A program made the position numbers and the translations under genes. The notes beneath the pieces were generated by a model. It searched no databases, had not been told where the DNA came from, and was given only the letters and a program-made list of their open reading frames with translations. A DNA stretch of 64,000 nt from GCA-2861595 sp035525365 (GTDB lineage: Bacteria > Actinomycetota > Acidimicrobiia > Acidimicrobiales > GCA-2861595): contig DATLEK010000103.1 in the NCBI GenBank assembly GCA_035525365.1, positions 1-64,000 of the forward strand, in the 5' to 3' direction. Shown piece by piece: positions 40,691-50,600 of the stretch (positions are counted from its first letter, which is position 1; the number at the start of each line of letters is the position of its first letter).

Positions 40691-41520
40691 GCGGTGGACG
40701 AGCCGTAATGGGGCACCGAGGCGAACTCCACGACGAACAGGCGGCTCGGGCTCGTGCCCACGGTCGCGTAGCGCACCGTACCGCCCGCTCCGGGGTTGAG
40801 GTCCTCCCAGTAACAGGCCAGCAGGTCGTTGGGCGTGGCCGTCGACGGTGGAGAGCTCGGCGTGTAGGACGTGCAGCCGGTGGTACTGGCGAAGCACAGG
40901 AGGCCGTTGCTGCCTATCGAGACCGTTGACGTAGACGAGCCATACCAGGAGAAGGGGAAGGGAAGAACGATGGGGGTGCTCACCGTGTCGTCGCTCAGGG
41001 TGATGGGCGTGCCGGCCGAGGTGTCAACCCAGGAAAACGGCGCCGGCTGGCACCTGTAGCCGGCGGCATCAGGTCCAGACACGGCACAGGCTGTGGAGAA
41101 GACGACGTCGGCCGTCTGTGAGATCACCACGGAGGCAGACCGATCCGTGGCCTGGAACGTGTTGGTGCCCACCGTGGTGGATGACACGTTGAACCTGGCC
41201 ACGCCAGCCGCGTCCGTCGTTGCCACCGACGGATCGATGGTCGGCGCGCCCGGGCCAGCCGACTTGGCCACACTCACCGCCTTGCCCGCCAGCGGGTGCC
41301 CATCGCTGTCCCTGAGTGTGACGGTGATCGTGGATGGCGTGCCGTTGGCAGGGACCGCAGCGGGGCTCGCCGAAACAGTGCTTGCCGTCGCGCCGGCCGG
41401 CTCGGCGACGGGTACGGGTTCGGCGAACCGCTCGTCGCAACTGGTGATGGCGACGAGCTCCGCGCCGGTTTCCCGTGTCACGGCCCGTTGAGTCCATTGC
41501 CCGAGTAGCTCTTGACCCAC
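40579..41520 (-). pseudogene. Big-domain surface-protein fragment, frame-broken at its 3' end
   Basis: Residues about 45-130 form a bacterial Ig-like (Big_1/invasin) domain (STVSASPAAVPANGTPSTIT, GVARFNVSSTTVGTNTFQAT). A second extracellular domain follows (FPFSWYGSSTSTVSIGSNGL, ACYWEDLNPGAGG, FVVEFASVPHYGSS). The frame then turns into low-complexity Arg/Pro/Thr near 40690, where the homologous domain should continue and where the other frame becomes protein-like. It lacks a signal peptide and overlaps the end of the upstream gene. Confidence 0.5.
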
Positions 41521-42131
41521 CCCGTCGGCCCGTTCAGCTCGATGCTGCGGCCGAAGTTGAGGCGGCTGTCATAGGTCCTGGCCTGGGCCACGTAGTTGTC
41601 AAGTTGGGCGTTGACGGCATCTCTGGTGCTGTCTCCCTGCCAGCGCTTGACCTCCAGGATGGCCGGGCTCAAGCCCCCGTCGTCGACGACGAGGTCGATT
41701 CGCCAGTTGCAGGCGGTGTAACCGGGTGGCAGGTCGGGCGGGTCGACCTCACCGTCGGTGCCGGTCTGGACCTCGGGTTCGCACCCGCCGGTGTTCGGCG
41801 CCACCTCCCAGTGCACCTTGTCCGAGGGGCCTATCACGCTGGCCCGCCGACGGCTCAGCTCCTGGATGGTCTTGGCCTGGGCCGTCGCCTCGGCCCGGAA
41901 CGCCCCCGAGAACGCCCCCCGGCACTCGGTGTCGGCGGTGAGGCATGCCTGGTTGATGTAGCCCCGGGTGCGGAGGTCCACCCCCGAGAACGGCCGCGTG
42001 GTGCGGGAGTACAGCCCCACGAACGCGCTCGCCGGAGCTGGGACGATCACTCCCAGCGACAGAGCCGTTGACAACACGAGCAGGCAGACGGCCGTGCTCA
42101 GACTCCGTCGGTGGTCGGGTGACGCCCTCAT
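41478..42131 (-). CDS. Secreted PD-(D/E)XK nuclease-like protein
   Basis: 217 residues. A signal peptide ends PAPASA (about residue 36). The C-terminal half has the nuclease-fold signature: Asp146 in NWRIDLVV, then Glu160-Val-Lys162 in AILEVKRW, followed by a helix with QLDNYVAQA, as in RecB-type PD-(D/E)XK domains. Cys pairs (residues 63/70 and 117/141) fit an exported protein. The nuclease call rests on one motif. Its ATG overlaps the stop of the upstream gene by 4 bp, so the two are translated together. Confidence 0.5.
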   Translation of the reverse strand: MRASPDHRRSLSTAVCLLVLSTALSLGVIVPAPASAFVGLYSRTTRPFSGVDLRTRGYINQACLTADTECRGAFSGAFRAEATAQAKTIQELSRRRASVIGPSDKVHWEVAPNTGGCEPEVQTGTDGEVDPPDLPPGYTACNWRIDLVVDDGGLSPAILEVKRWQGDSTRDAVNAQLDNYVAQARTYDSRLNFGRSIELNGPTGWVKSYSGNGLNGP

Positions 42132-43243
42132 GGGTTCTCCTCCTGTGTGGTGGCCCCGGCCGGGGCCTGGTTAGCCTTCTTGGCTTTCTCACGGGCCATG
42201 GCGTCGCCCCGGGCCCGTCGGGCCTTGAGCAACTCCAGTCGGCCTTCGTCGCCGCTGCGCAGCAGGCAAGGCGCCAGCAGTCGCCGGCCCTTCTCCACCA
42301 CCTCGGGATCGCGCCGGTGGCCGACGAAGGGGTCGTAGCCGAACACCATGGGCTGGCGGGGCTCGAGGAGCCACTGGCGGGGGTCGCCGATGGCGAACTC
42401 CACCCGGCCGCCCCCCAGCTCCCGGCCCCCTGCGGGCACGCCACCCAGCTGCTGGATGTGGCCAGGGGACAGGATCTGGTAGGGGAAGGCGTCGAAGACG
42501 TACTCGTCGCAGAGGTTCTCGATGAGCTCGGGTGGCTCCCCGCCAAGCTTCCACAACTCGTAGGTCGGGCGGGACCCAACAGAGAACCGGTCGTCGAAGC
42601 TGATCATGGCGTAGCCCAGCGACGGGGCCAGGCGACGGGCCACCGCCACAAGCGCCTCGAACACCTCCACCCGCTCGTCGTCACTGGCCGCCGGGCCGCC
42701 CCCGGAGAGCGAGACGTTGGGCTCGAAGCTGAAGAAGTAGCCGCCCGCCATTCGGATCCGTTCCCCAAGCTCCCCGGAGACCAGCTCGACGGACGAGGAC
42801 CTGGCGTTCCGGGCCTGGCGCAGGAAGGCTTCGGTGTGCTCTGGCTGCAAGGGAAACTCGGTGGCGACCACCCGGGCGTGCACGGTGTCGTCTTCGGCCG
42901 CCCGGTTGACCCAATCCGCCGCCTCGGCCAGCCACTGGTCGGGGATCGTGGCGAACTCCCGCCAGCGCATGGGGGGCGGGGGGTAGAGGCGCAGCGATAC
43001 CGCTCTTTCGAGGCCGTCGTTGCTCCACGGCATCGAGGTCACCGCCCCGCCCTGGGCGGGGGCCACCACGGTGGCGTGTTCCACACCGGCGTCGAGGTTG
43101 GCGATGTCGGCTGCTGCCGACTGCAGGGCCGCGGCCGCAGCCCCGGGATCCGAGGCGTCGCGCACAACGAGGATGATGTCGCCGGGCGAGTTGCGGATGC
43201 GCCCCGCCACGCTTCGGTCCACCCGTATCGTCACTGCCGGCAC
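42128..43243 (-). CDS. Unknown cytosolic protein coupled to the secreted nuclease-like gene
   Basis: 371 residues with no signal peptide or membrane segment. Visible segments include GDIILVVRDASDPG, GGYFFSFEPNVSLSGGG, SLGYAMISFDDRFSV and FDAFPYQILSPGHIQQLGG. The tail is Lys/Ala-rich. I do not recognise the family. The second half vaguely recalls immunity proteins of polymorphic toxin systems. Its stop overlaps the next start, which suggests a functional pair. Confidence 0.7.
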   Translation of the reverse strand: MPAVTIRVDRSVAGRIRNSPGDIILVVRDASDPGAAAAALQSAAADIANLDAGVEHATVVAPAQGGAVTSMPWSNDGLERAVSLRLYPPPPMRWREFATIPDQWLAEAADWVNRAAEDDTVHARVVATEFPLQPEHTEAFLRQARNARSSSVELVSGELGERIRMAGGYFFSFEPNVSLSGGGPAASDDERVEVFEALVAVARRLAPSLGYAMISFDDRFSVGSRPTYELWKLGGEPPELIENLCDEYVFDAFPYQILSPGHIQQLGGVPAGGRELGGGRVEFAIGDPRQWLLEPRQPMVFGYDPFVGHRRDPEVVEKGRRLLAPCLLRSGDEGRLELLKARRARGDAMAREKAKKANQAPAGATTQEENP

Positions 43244-43273
43244 CCGAACGCCGTCACACCCGTTCCACCCCGG

Positions 43274-44104
43274 TCACGGGTTCCCGCCGGGGATGCCGGC
43301 GGCGTGGAGCAGCTCTAGGAAAGGACCGATCAGCCGGGGCGAGGTGGCCACCATGGTCCCGTCCTCCAGGGTCTGCACCTCGGCGCCGGCCTCGCCGGCG
43401 ATGAGCGCGCCGGCGGCGTAGTCCCAGTGCTGTAGCCCTCTCTCGTAGTAGATGTCCACCCGGCCCCGGGCCAGCCAGCAGAGATCGACGGAGGCGGCGC
43501 CGGCGCGGCGCATGTCACGCACCGACGGCAGGAGGCGGGCGACGATCTGCGCCTGCTGGGCCCGCACGGCGGCGTCGTAGCCGAAGCCGGTGGCCACCAG
43601 CGAAGTGGCCAGGTCGGACGCTCCCAGCACCTTGAGCCGCTCGCCGTTGCACCATGCGCCCTCACCTCGCACGGCGCGGTAGGTATCGGCGTGGGTGGGG
43701 TCGAACACCACCCCGATGGCCGGCTCTCCGTCGATCTCGGCGGCTATGGACACCGCCCACGACGGGAAGCCGTACAGGTAATTGGTCGTCCCGTCCAGGG
43801 GGTCGACCACCCAGCGCACACCGGTGGTCCCGCTGCCCGCGGTGCCCTCTTCGCCGAGGAAGGCGTCGCCAGGCCGGGCACCAAGGATCAGTTCGGCGAT
43901 CAACGCCTCGCTGGCCCGGTCCATCTCGGTCACCATGTCGGTGGCCGTGGTCTTGGTCTCGACAACGGTGCGCAGGCGGGAGGCGCCGTCGAGGAGCAGG
44001 GCGCCGGCGGCGTGGGCGGCCTCGACGGCCAGCCCGGCCAGCCCGGCAACGCCGGCGAGAGGCTCGCTCGGCGTTGGCTCGGAGGCGTCACGCAGGTCGG
44101 GCAT
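43274..44104 (-). CDS. suhB: Inositol-1-monophosphatase family phosphatase
   Basis: 276 residues, Mg2+/Li+-sensitive phosphatase fold. Metal-binding residues are visible as the Glu pair in LGEEG, the motif DPLDGTTNY and the C-terminal Asp in HWDYAAGALI. Substrate could be inositol monophosphate, fructose-1,6-bisphosphate, histidinol phosphate or PAP. It is divergent from the threonine aldolase gene with 21 bp between starts, so its true start may lie slightly downstream. Confidence 0.9.
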   Translation of the reverse strand: MPDLRDASEPTPSEPLAGVAGLAGLAVEAAHAAGALLLDGASRLRTVVETKTTATDMVTEMDRASEALIAELILGARPGDAFLGEEGTAGSGTTGVRWVVDPLDGTTNYLYGFPSWAVSIAAEIDGEPAIGVVFDPTHADTYRAVRGEGAWCNGERLKVLGASDLATSLVATGFGYDAAVRAQQAQIVARLLPSVRDMRRAGAASVDLCWLARGRVDIYYERGLQHWDYAAGALIAGEAGAEVQTLEDGTMVATSPRLIGPFLELLHAAGIPGGNP

Positions 44105-44125
44105 CAGCAGTGTTTACCCTGTGTC

Positions 44126-45151
44126 ATGGACGGTGGTTTCGTGGACCTGCGATCGGACACCGTCACCCGGCCCACACCGGAGATGCGGCGGGCCATGGCC
44201 GGCGCCGAGGTGGGCGACGACGTGTACGGCGAGGACCCGTCGGTGAACGCCCTCCAGGAGGCCTTCGCCGACCGCGTCGGCGTGGAGGCCGCCCTCTTCG
44301 TGCCCACCGGCGTCATGGGGAACCAGATCGCCCTGCGCGTGCTCACCGAAACAGGCACCACGGTGATCGCCGGCGCCCGCCAGCACATCGTGCTCTACGA
44401 GCAGGGCGCCGGGGGCGGGCACGTGGCCCGCTTCCACGGTGTTCCCGACGACGACGGGACGATCCTGCCGACATACGTGGCTTGGGCCGTCGAGGCGGCG
44501 CGGTCGGCCGAGGACGACGAGACCCGGGCCGGGCTGGTGTGCGTCGAAAACACCCACATGGCCGCGGGCGGTGTGCCCTGGACCATCGACGATCTGCGTG
44601 AGGTGCGCCGGGCCGCACCGAACCTCCCCCTCCACATCGACGGCGCCCGCCTGTTCAACGCCGAGGTGGCCACGGGCACGCCGGCGGCGGAGTACTGCGC
44701 CGAGGCCACCACGGTGATGTGCTGCCTCTCCAAGGGCCTCTGCGCTCCCGTCGGCTCACTGCTGGGCGGACCAGTGGAGGTGATCGCCGAGGCCCGTGTC
44801 GAGCGCCAGCGAATGGGTGGCGGTATGCGCCAGGCCGGTGTCATCGCCGCCGCCGGCCTGGTGGCCCTGCGCACCATGGTGGAACGCCTGGCCGAGGACC
44901 ACGAACGGGCGGCCCGTCTGGCCGAAGCGGTCTCCGAGCGGTGGCCGGGCGCGGCCGACCAGCTCGACTCGGTGAGAACCAACATCGTGACCTGGCGCCA
45001 CGACGACCCGCCGGCGGTGATCGAGCATCTCCGCGCTGAAGGCCTGCTGGCCGCCACGATCGCCCCCGGGGTCATGCGCCTCGTCACCCACCACGACGTG
45101 GACGACGCCGGGGTGGAGCGGGCGATCAAGGCGCTGGCGACGGCGCCGTAG
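44126..45151 (+). CDS. ltaE: Low-specificity threonine aldolase
   Basis: 341 residues, PLP enzyme of the beta-eliminating lyase family, cleaving threonine to glycine and acetaldehyde. Signatures are DLRSDTVTRPTPEMRRAM, GDDVYGEDPSVNALQ, HIDGARLFNA and the PLP lysine in CCLSKGLCAPVGS. ATG 44126 is used. A family member acting on related hydroxy-amino acids is possible. Confidence 0.92.
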   Translation: MDGGFVDLRSDTVTRPTPEMRRAMAGAEVGDDVYGEDPSVNALQEAFADRVGVEAALFVPTGVMGNQIALRVLTETGTTVIAGARQHIVLYEQGAGGGHVARFHGVPDDDGTILPTYVAWAVEAARSAEDDETRAGLVCVENTHMAAGGVPWTIDDLREVRRAAPNLPLHIDGARLFNAEVATGTPAAEYCAEATTVMCCLSKGLCAPVGSLLGGPVEVIAEARVERQRMGGGMRQAGVIAAAGLVALRTMVERLAEDHERAARLAEAVSERWPGAADQLDSVRTNIVTWRHDDPPAVIEHLRAEGLLAATIAPGVMRLVTHHDVDDAGVERAIKALATAP

Positions 45152-45163
45152 AGTCGAGCGGCG

Positions 45164-45883
45164 ATGGCGGGCCCGGTGAAGATGGTGGAAGAAGTCCCGG
45201 CCAGTGCCCTGGCTGTCTACGCCCATCCCGACGACGCCGATGTCTCGTGCGGCGGCACCATGGCCCGGTGGGCGGCGGCGGGAGCAGAGGTGCACGTGGT
45301 GATCTGCACCTCGGGCGACAAGGGTTCCTCCGACCCCGCGGCACACCCGGCCGAGCTCGCCCTTCGACGGGCCGGCGAGGCTGCCGCGGCCAGCCGTGTG
45401 CTCGGCCTGGCCGGGCACCATCTGCTCGGCCACCCCGACGGGGAGATCGACAACGACAGGAGCTTCCGCACCGAGCTGGTTGAGCTGATTCGCCGGCTTC
45501 GGCCCCAGGTGGTGGCCTGTCCGGACCCCACGGCGGTCTTTTTCGGCGGCCGGTACTTCAACCACCGTGACCACCGTGAGGTGGGCTGGGCCACCCTGGA
45601 CGCGGTGTTGCCCGCCGCCGCCAGCCCGCACTACTTCCCCGACCAGGGCCCGCCGCACCAGGTCGATGCCGTCTACCTGTCGGGCACGCTCGAGCCGGAC
45701 GCACTGGTGGACATCTCGGACTTCGTCGACGTGAAGGCTGAGGCTCTGCTCTGCCACGAGAGCCAGCTGGCCGAGACGGGGGAGTGGCTCCGCCAGGTCG
45801 TTCGCCAGCGGGCCGAGGACGCCGGCCGGGCCGCCGGCGTGCCTTACGCCGAGGGTTTCCGCCTGCTGCGCCTCACCGGCTGA
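45164..45883 (+). CDS. PIG-L/LmbE family deacetylase
   Basis: 239 residues, zinc-dependent N-acetylglucosaminyl deacetylase superfamily, which includes MshB and Mca of mycothiol metabolism. The metal motif is AHPDDADVSCGG near residue 20, with NHRDHREVG contributing the third His. Substrate is unknown. It follows ltaE by 12 bp on the same strand. It overlaps the convergent small membrane gene by 11 bp. Confidence 0.9.
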   Translation: MAGPVKMVEEVPASALAVYAHPDDADVSCGGTMARWAAAGAEVHVVICTSGDKGSSDPAAHPAELALRRAGEAAAASRVLGLAGHHLLGHPDGEIDNDRSFRTELVELIRRLRPQVVACPDPTAVFFGGRYFNHRDHREVGWATLDAVLPAAASPHYFPDQGPPHQVDAVYLSGTLEPDALVDISDFVDVKAEALLCHESQLAETGEWLRQVVRQRAEDAGRAAGVPYAEGFRLLRLTG

Positions 45884-46229
45884 CGGGGCCGATGCCGGGG
45901 TCGGTTCCGGTGTCGCCACCGCCGAGATCGCTCTCCCTTGTCCGGTCCCACTCGCCCATGGCTCGCAGTACGAGAACGGCCACGACGGCCACACCACCCG
46001 CCGCCGTCAGGCCGCCGACGATGGCGCCCAAGCCGCTGCTCGTCTCACAACCTCCGTCGCACTGGAGGCTCACGAACGACGACCCGATTAGCGCTCCGCA
46101 GAGCCCGGCCACCAGGATGGCCGAAAAGGCCAGAGCCCGCGCCCGTCGCGACGGCAGAGCGGAGAGCGGTCGATCCTCGTCGTACGGCGGCTCTGCTCGG
46201 GACACACGGGCATCGTAGGGACCGTCCAC
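45873..46229 (-). CDS. Small membrane protein of unknown function
   Basis: 118 residues with two hydrophobic segments (ALAFSAILVAGLCGALIGSS and GLGAIVGGLTAAGGVAVVAV) around a short loop carrying two Cys (LQCDGGCET). Basic N-terminus, acidic Gly-rich C-terminus. It resembles many actinobacterial small membrane proteins but no family is recognised. The 178 bp between it and the next gene show nothing recognisable. Confidence 0.6.
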   Translation of the reverse strand: MDGPYDARVSRAEPPYDEDRPLSALPSRRARALAFSAILVAGLCGALIGSSFVSLQCDGGCETSSGLGAIVGGLTAAGGVAVVAVLVLRAMGEWDRTRESDLGGGDTGTDPGIGPVSR

Positions 46230-46407
46230 CTCAGTCCCGAGTACACGGGGGCCGGCATCGCGGGGGTACGTACTCGAAAGGTGGGGCAGGCCTGCTCGTC
46301 AGCAACCGGTAAGAAATCATCTGTCATCCTCGCCCTGCGCACGCAAATCGGTTACTGTCCTGCGCCAGCCGGGGTGGGCCCGGCGGTTGAACCCCCAAGG
46401 AGAGCGG

Positions 46408-47670
46408 ATGAGAAAGCGATTGGTCACAGCCCTGGTCGTGTTGGCGGTTCTCGCCGCCGCGTGCGGCGATGACGACGATCCCCCCACGGTCGGCGAGGGC
46501 GCCGAGGACACCGGGAAGGTGGGGGCGCAGACGCTGCCCATTCGCGTCGACGCGAAGACCACACCGTTTGCCACCTCGTGGATCCACTACTTCCCGTCCA
46601 AGGTGACCGCCCGCCCCGGTGACTCCCTCGAGTTCACCGCCGAGTTCACCGGCGAATCCCACACGGTCGCGGCCGGCACCCTGGTGGACGAGGTCCTCGA
46701 GGCCGAGAAGAAGGTCGATCCGGAGGCAAAAGGTCCGCCGCCGCCCGAGTTGGAGGCTCTGTTCAAGAAGCTCCCCAAGACCTTCATCGAGGGGGACCCG
46801 AAGGAAGGTGAGGAGTTCCTCCAGCAGCCCGGCAACCAGCCCTGTTACTCGGCCACCGAGGACCCGTCCACCGACAAGCCCTGTGCCGTGCAGGAGCTGC
46901 CGGAGGAGTTCACCGGCAAGGCCCGGTTCATCAACACCGGGTACATGGAGGACGAGGACACCTTCAAGATCAAGCTGGCCGATGACCTCAAGACCGGCAC
47001 CTACACCTTCACCTGCGCCGTCCACGGGCCGGAGATGACAGAGGAGGTGACGGTGGTGGCCAAGAGCGCCGACATCCCCACCGCCGAGGAGGTCAAGGCG
47101 GCCGGCGAGAAGGAGCTGGGTGACTTCATGGCCAAGCTCAAGCCGGCGGCCGACGAGGTGCTCACCTCGATCGACCCCAAGAGCGCCAAGGCGGGAGCCT
47201 TCTTCGAGAGCGAGGAGGAGATTCCCAACGCCGGCGTCAACGTCTTCCCCACTGAGCTGCCCGTCAAGAAGGGCGGGTCTGTGACCTGGGAGGTCAACGG
47301 CTTCCACAGCATCTCCTTCAATGCACCCGAGGACGCCAGGCCGTGGATCCTGAGGGCCGACGACGGCACGGTGTCGAGCAACAAGAAGACCTTCGCACCG
47401 GCCAACAGCCCGAAGATCCCGGCCCCGCCGGCGCCGCCCGAAGGCGAGGGCGGCGGCGAAGGTGGCGGCGAAGGTGGCGGTGGCGAGGAAGGACCGCCCC
47501 CGCAGGTGAAGGTCGATGGTGGAAAGTGGGACGGCAAGGGGTTCATGAGCAGCGGAATTCCGCTCTCGGAAGCGCAGCTCGTCTACACCCGGACCTTCAC
47601 CGAGGCCGGTACCTACAAGTACATCTGCCTCGTCCACCCCGACATGGAAGGCACCGTCAAGGTCACCTGA
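46408..47670 (+). CDS. Lipoprotein with two cupredoxin domains
   Basis: 420 residues. The signal peptide ends in lipobox LAAACGDDD. Two cupredoxin domains follow. The first has His in GESHTVAAG and a TFTCAVHGPEM copper loop; the second has His in NGFHSISFN and YICLVHPDMEG. Each shows the Cys-x2-His-x2-Met ligand set of a type 1 copper site. A Gly/Glu-rich run (GEGGGEGGGEGGGGEEG) splits the second domain. It ends 8 bp before the giant multicopper oxidase, so it probably passes electrons or copper to it. A good AAGGAGAG site precedes the ATG. Confidence 0.88.
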   Translation: MRKRLVTALVVLAVLAAACGDDDDPPTVGEGAEDTGKVGAQTLPIRVDAKTTPFATSWIHYFPSKVTARPGDSLEFTAEFTGESHTVAAGTLVDEVLEAEKKVDPEAKGPPPPELEALFKKLPKTFIEGDPKEGEEFLQQPGNQPCYSATEDPSTDKPCAVQELPEEFTGKARFINTGYMEDEDTFKIKLADDLKTGTYTFTCAVHGPEMTEEVTVVAKSADIPTAEEVKAAGEKELGDFMAKLKPAADEVLTSIDPKSAKAGAFFESEEEIPNAGVNVFPTELPVKKGGSVTWEVNGFHSISFNAPEDARPWILRADDGTVSSNKKTFAPANSPKIPAPPAPPEGEGGGEGGGEGGGGEEGPPPQVKVDGGKWDGKGFMSSGIPLSEAQLVYTRTFTEAGTYKYICLVHPDMEGTVKVT

Positions 47671-47678
47671 AGTTGAGC

Positions 47679-50600
47679 ATGCAGTTACCAGCAACGGCGA
47701 CCCGCTCCCGGCCCTTGTGCCGGGAGCGGGTTCGCGTCACCGCCCTTGTCTCAACCGTCCTGCTCGCGCTCGGGCTGACGGCGCCGGCCGGCGGGCAGGA
47801 GGAGCCTGGTGCCCCGGATTCTGTCTGCGAGCGGAACGCTCCAGTGCGCAGCTACGCCGCCGCCGCCATCCGCGTGGACATCACCGTGAACCGCTACCTC
47901 GACCACGACCCCGAGGGCCGGATGTTCGTGCTCGAGGAGGAGCTCCAGGGGGTGCGGGCGGAGGAGGCGGCCAACGCCGCGGCCCGAGCCGGCCGGGGGG
48001 AACCGGCTGTCACCTCGGGGCTCCAGGGCGACGCCATCCAACCCCTCACCCTCCGGGTGCTTCCCGGAGAATGCCTGCGGGTCACGCTGCGCAACGCCCT
48101 GGGCGGGACCGAGGCGGCCAGCCTGCACGTGCACGGAGCGGAGCTGCGGGTGGCGGGATCAGGTGGGCCGGCCATCGCCACCAATCCACTCGCCGTCGCC
48201 CGCCCGGGCCAGCGCGTCACCTACGAGTGGATGGTGGGCCCCAGGGAGCCGGAGGCCACCCACCACTTCCACAGCCACGGCGACACCCGGGCCCAGACCA
48301 GCCACGGCCTCTTCGGCGCAATTGTGGTGGAGCCGCCCGGATCCACCTGGCTGGACCCGAGGACCGGAGCACCGTTGCGCGGCGGTTGGGACGCCATCAT
48401 CCGATCCGCCGCCGGCCGCGACTTCCGTGAGTTCGCCCTCTATTACCACGAGGTCGGCAACGAGAACTACCAGTTGCTCGACGCCGCCGACCGCCCGATC
48501 CCCCTGGTCGATCCCGTGACCGGCGCCTACCGTCCCGGCGGGCGGGCCCTCAACTACCGCAGTGAGCCGTTCAGCAACCGGCTGGCTCTCCAGGTGGCCC
48601 GGGCGCCGGTGGGGGCGGGCACCTTCGACGAGGCCGTCGCCTACAGCTCCTATTCCTTCGGCGACCCGGCCACCCCGATGATGCGCGCCTACCTGGGCGA
48701 CCCCACCAAGCAGCGGGTGGTCCACGGAGGCTCCGAGGTCTTCCACGTCCACCACGTCCACGGCGGCGCCACCCGCTGGCCGCGCCAGCCCGGAGTGGAG
48801 AAGACCCGCTTCGATTCCGGTGAGGACAAGAGCCCGCCCTTGGTGCCCGAGGCCACCGAGCGCACCGACAGCCAGAGCCTCGGGCCCTCCGAGACATTCG
48901 ATGTCGTGCCCGAGTGCGGGAGCGGCGGCTGTCAGGGGTCGGTGGGCGACTTCCTGTTCCACTGCCACGTGGCCGAGCACTACTTCGCCGGCATGTGGGG
49001 GCTGTGGCGCACCTACAACACTCTCCAGGACGGCGCCACGTCCACCGACGCCCTGCCGCCCTTGCGGGAGCTGCCGGAGCGGCGGGGAAGGGTCGCCCCC
49101 TCGGTGACCTCCGCCGAACTGGTCGGGGCCACCGTCGCCTCGGCCAACACGGACTTCACCATCTCTCAGACTGAGCTGAAACGCTGGGTGGAACGCCAGC
49201 TGCCTCCTGCCGGGATACCCCGGGGCTACGACGCCGCCGTCCTCGACTGGCGCCGGGAGGGCGACGTCTATCTGAGCGAGCCGGAGACGGACCAGGTTTG
49301 GCCGGGCTACCTGTCGCCCGCACCCGGTCAACGTTCACCGCTGCGCTTCGATCCGAAGACGGGGAAGCTGGCCTACCCATTCCTCCGCCCTCATCTCGGG
49401 AAGCGCCCGCCCTTTGCCCCTAACCACGGCCCCTCGCCGTTCCTGGAGCCGGACCACGAGGGTACGGACCCTCCGGTTCCCGGCGCCAACGGCAAGGAGA
49501 GCCTGTGCCCGGCCGGGTCGAATACGAAGAAGTTCGACCTCCAGGCCGTCAACGCCGCCATCCCCGTCAACGAGGAGGAGGGTATCGTAGACGCCGGCGG
49601 GCTCCTTTTCGTGCTCAAGGAGCAGGAGGAGGCGGTGCGGGCCGATCCGGACCTGCGCCGCCCGCTGGCTATCCGGGCCAACGCCGGCGAGGACTGCGTC
49701 GACATCGTCCTCACCAGCCAGCTGGCCGACACGCCCGAGAGCCACGGGTTCTCCAAGGTCAACGCCCACATCCACTTCGTGCAGTTTGACATCCAGGCCA
49801 GTGACGGCGTGGTGTCCGGGTTCAACTTCGAGCAGTCGGTGCGGCCGTTCCGCCTGGAGGGAGCGGCTCTCTCCGCTTCCGCCGGCGCCGGCGCCACCAC
49901 CCTGCGGGTGGCCGACAGCTCGAGGTTCCAGCCGGGGGTGGTGGTGGGCCTCGGCATGGAGAGCAGTCAGGACTTCGAAGCTCTGGCCGTGGCCGCCGTG
50001 AACGGGCCGGTGATCACCCTGACCAAGCCGCTCGAGTCCGATCACGAGGCCGGCGAGATCGTCAGCACGGAGTTCGTCCGGTACCGCTGGTACAACGACA
50101 CCCAGTTCGGCACCGCCTACTTCCACGACCACGTCAACGCCATCGGTACCTGGCGCCACGGGCTGTTCGGAGCGCTGATCTCCGAGCCGCCGGGCTCGAC
50201 CTACCACGACCCCCGCACCGGCGAGGAGATCCGGAGTGGCGCCATCGCCGACGTCCACACCGACGCTCGTGTATCGGCCGACGTGAGGGGCAGCTTCCGG
50301 GAGCTGGTGTCGTTCGTGCAGGACGAGAGCACCGTGAACAACATCGGCCGTTCCACCGGCAGCGCCCTCAACCTGCGGGCCGAGCCCCTCGACCGGCGCA
50401 AGGGGGACCCGGCCATGGTGTTCAGCAGCCGCACCCACGGCGACCCGGCCACCCCGGTGATCGAGGCCAACGTCGGGGATCCGGTGGTCGTGCGCAGCCT
50501 GGTCAGCGCCACCAACGACGTGCACACCTGGCACGTCGACGGCCACTGGTTCCGCAAGGAGCCCCAGAGCCTGCGCTCGCCACCGGTGAGCACCGTCCAC

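Noticed and set aside
43654..45039. Plus-strand frames over the phosphatase and aldolase genes
   Set aside because: Low-complexity Arg/Pro/Gly translations in the wrong frame of well-recognised genes.
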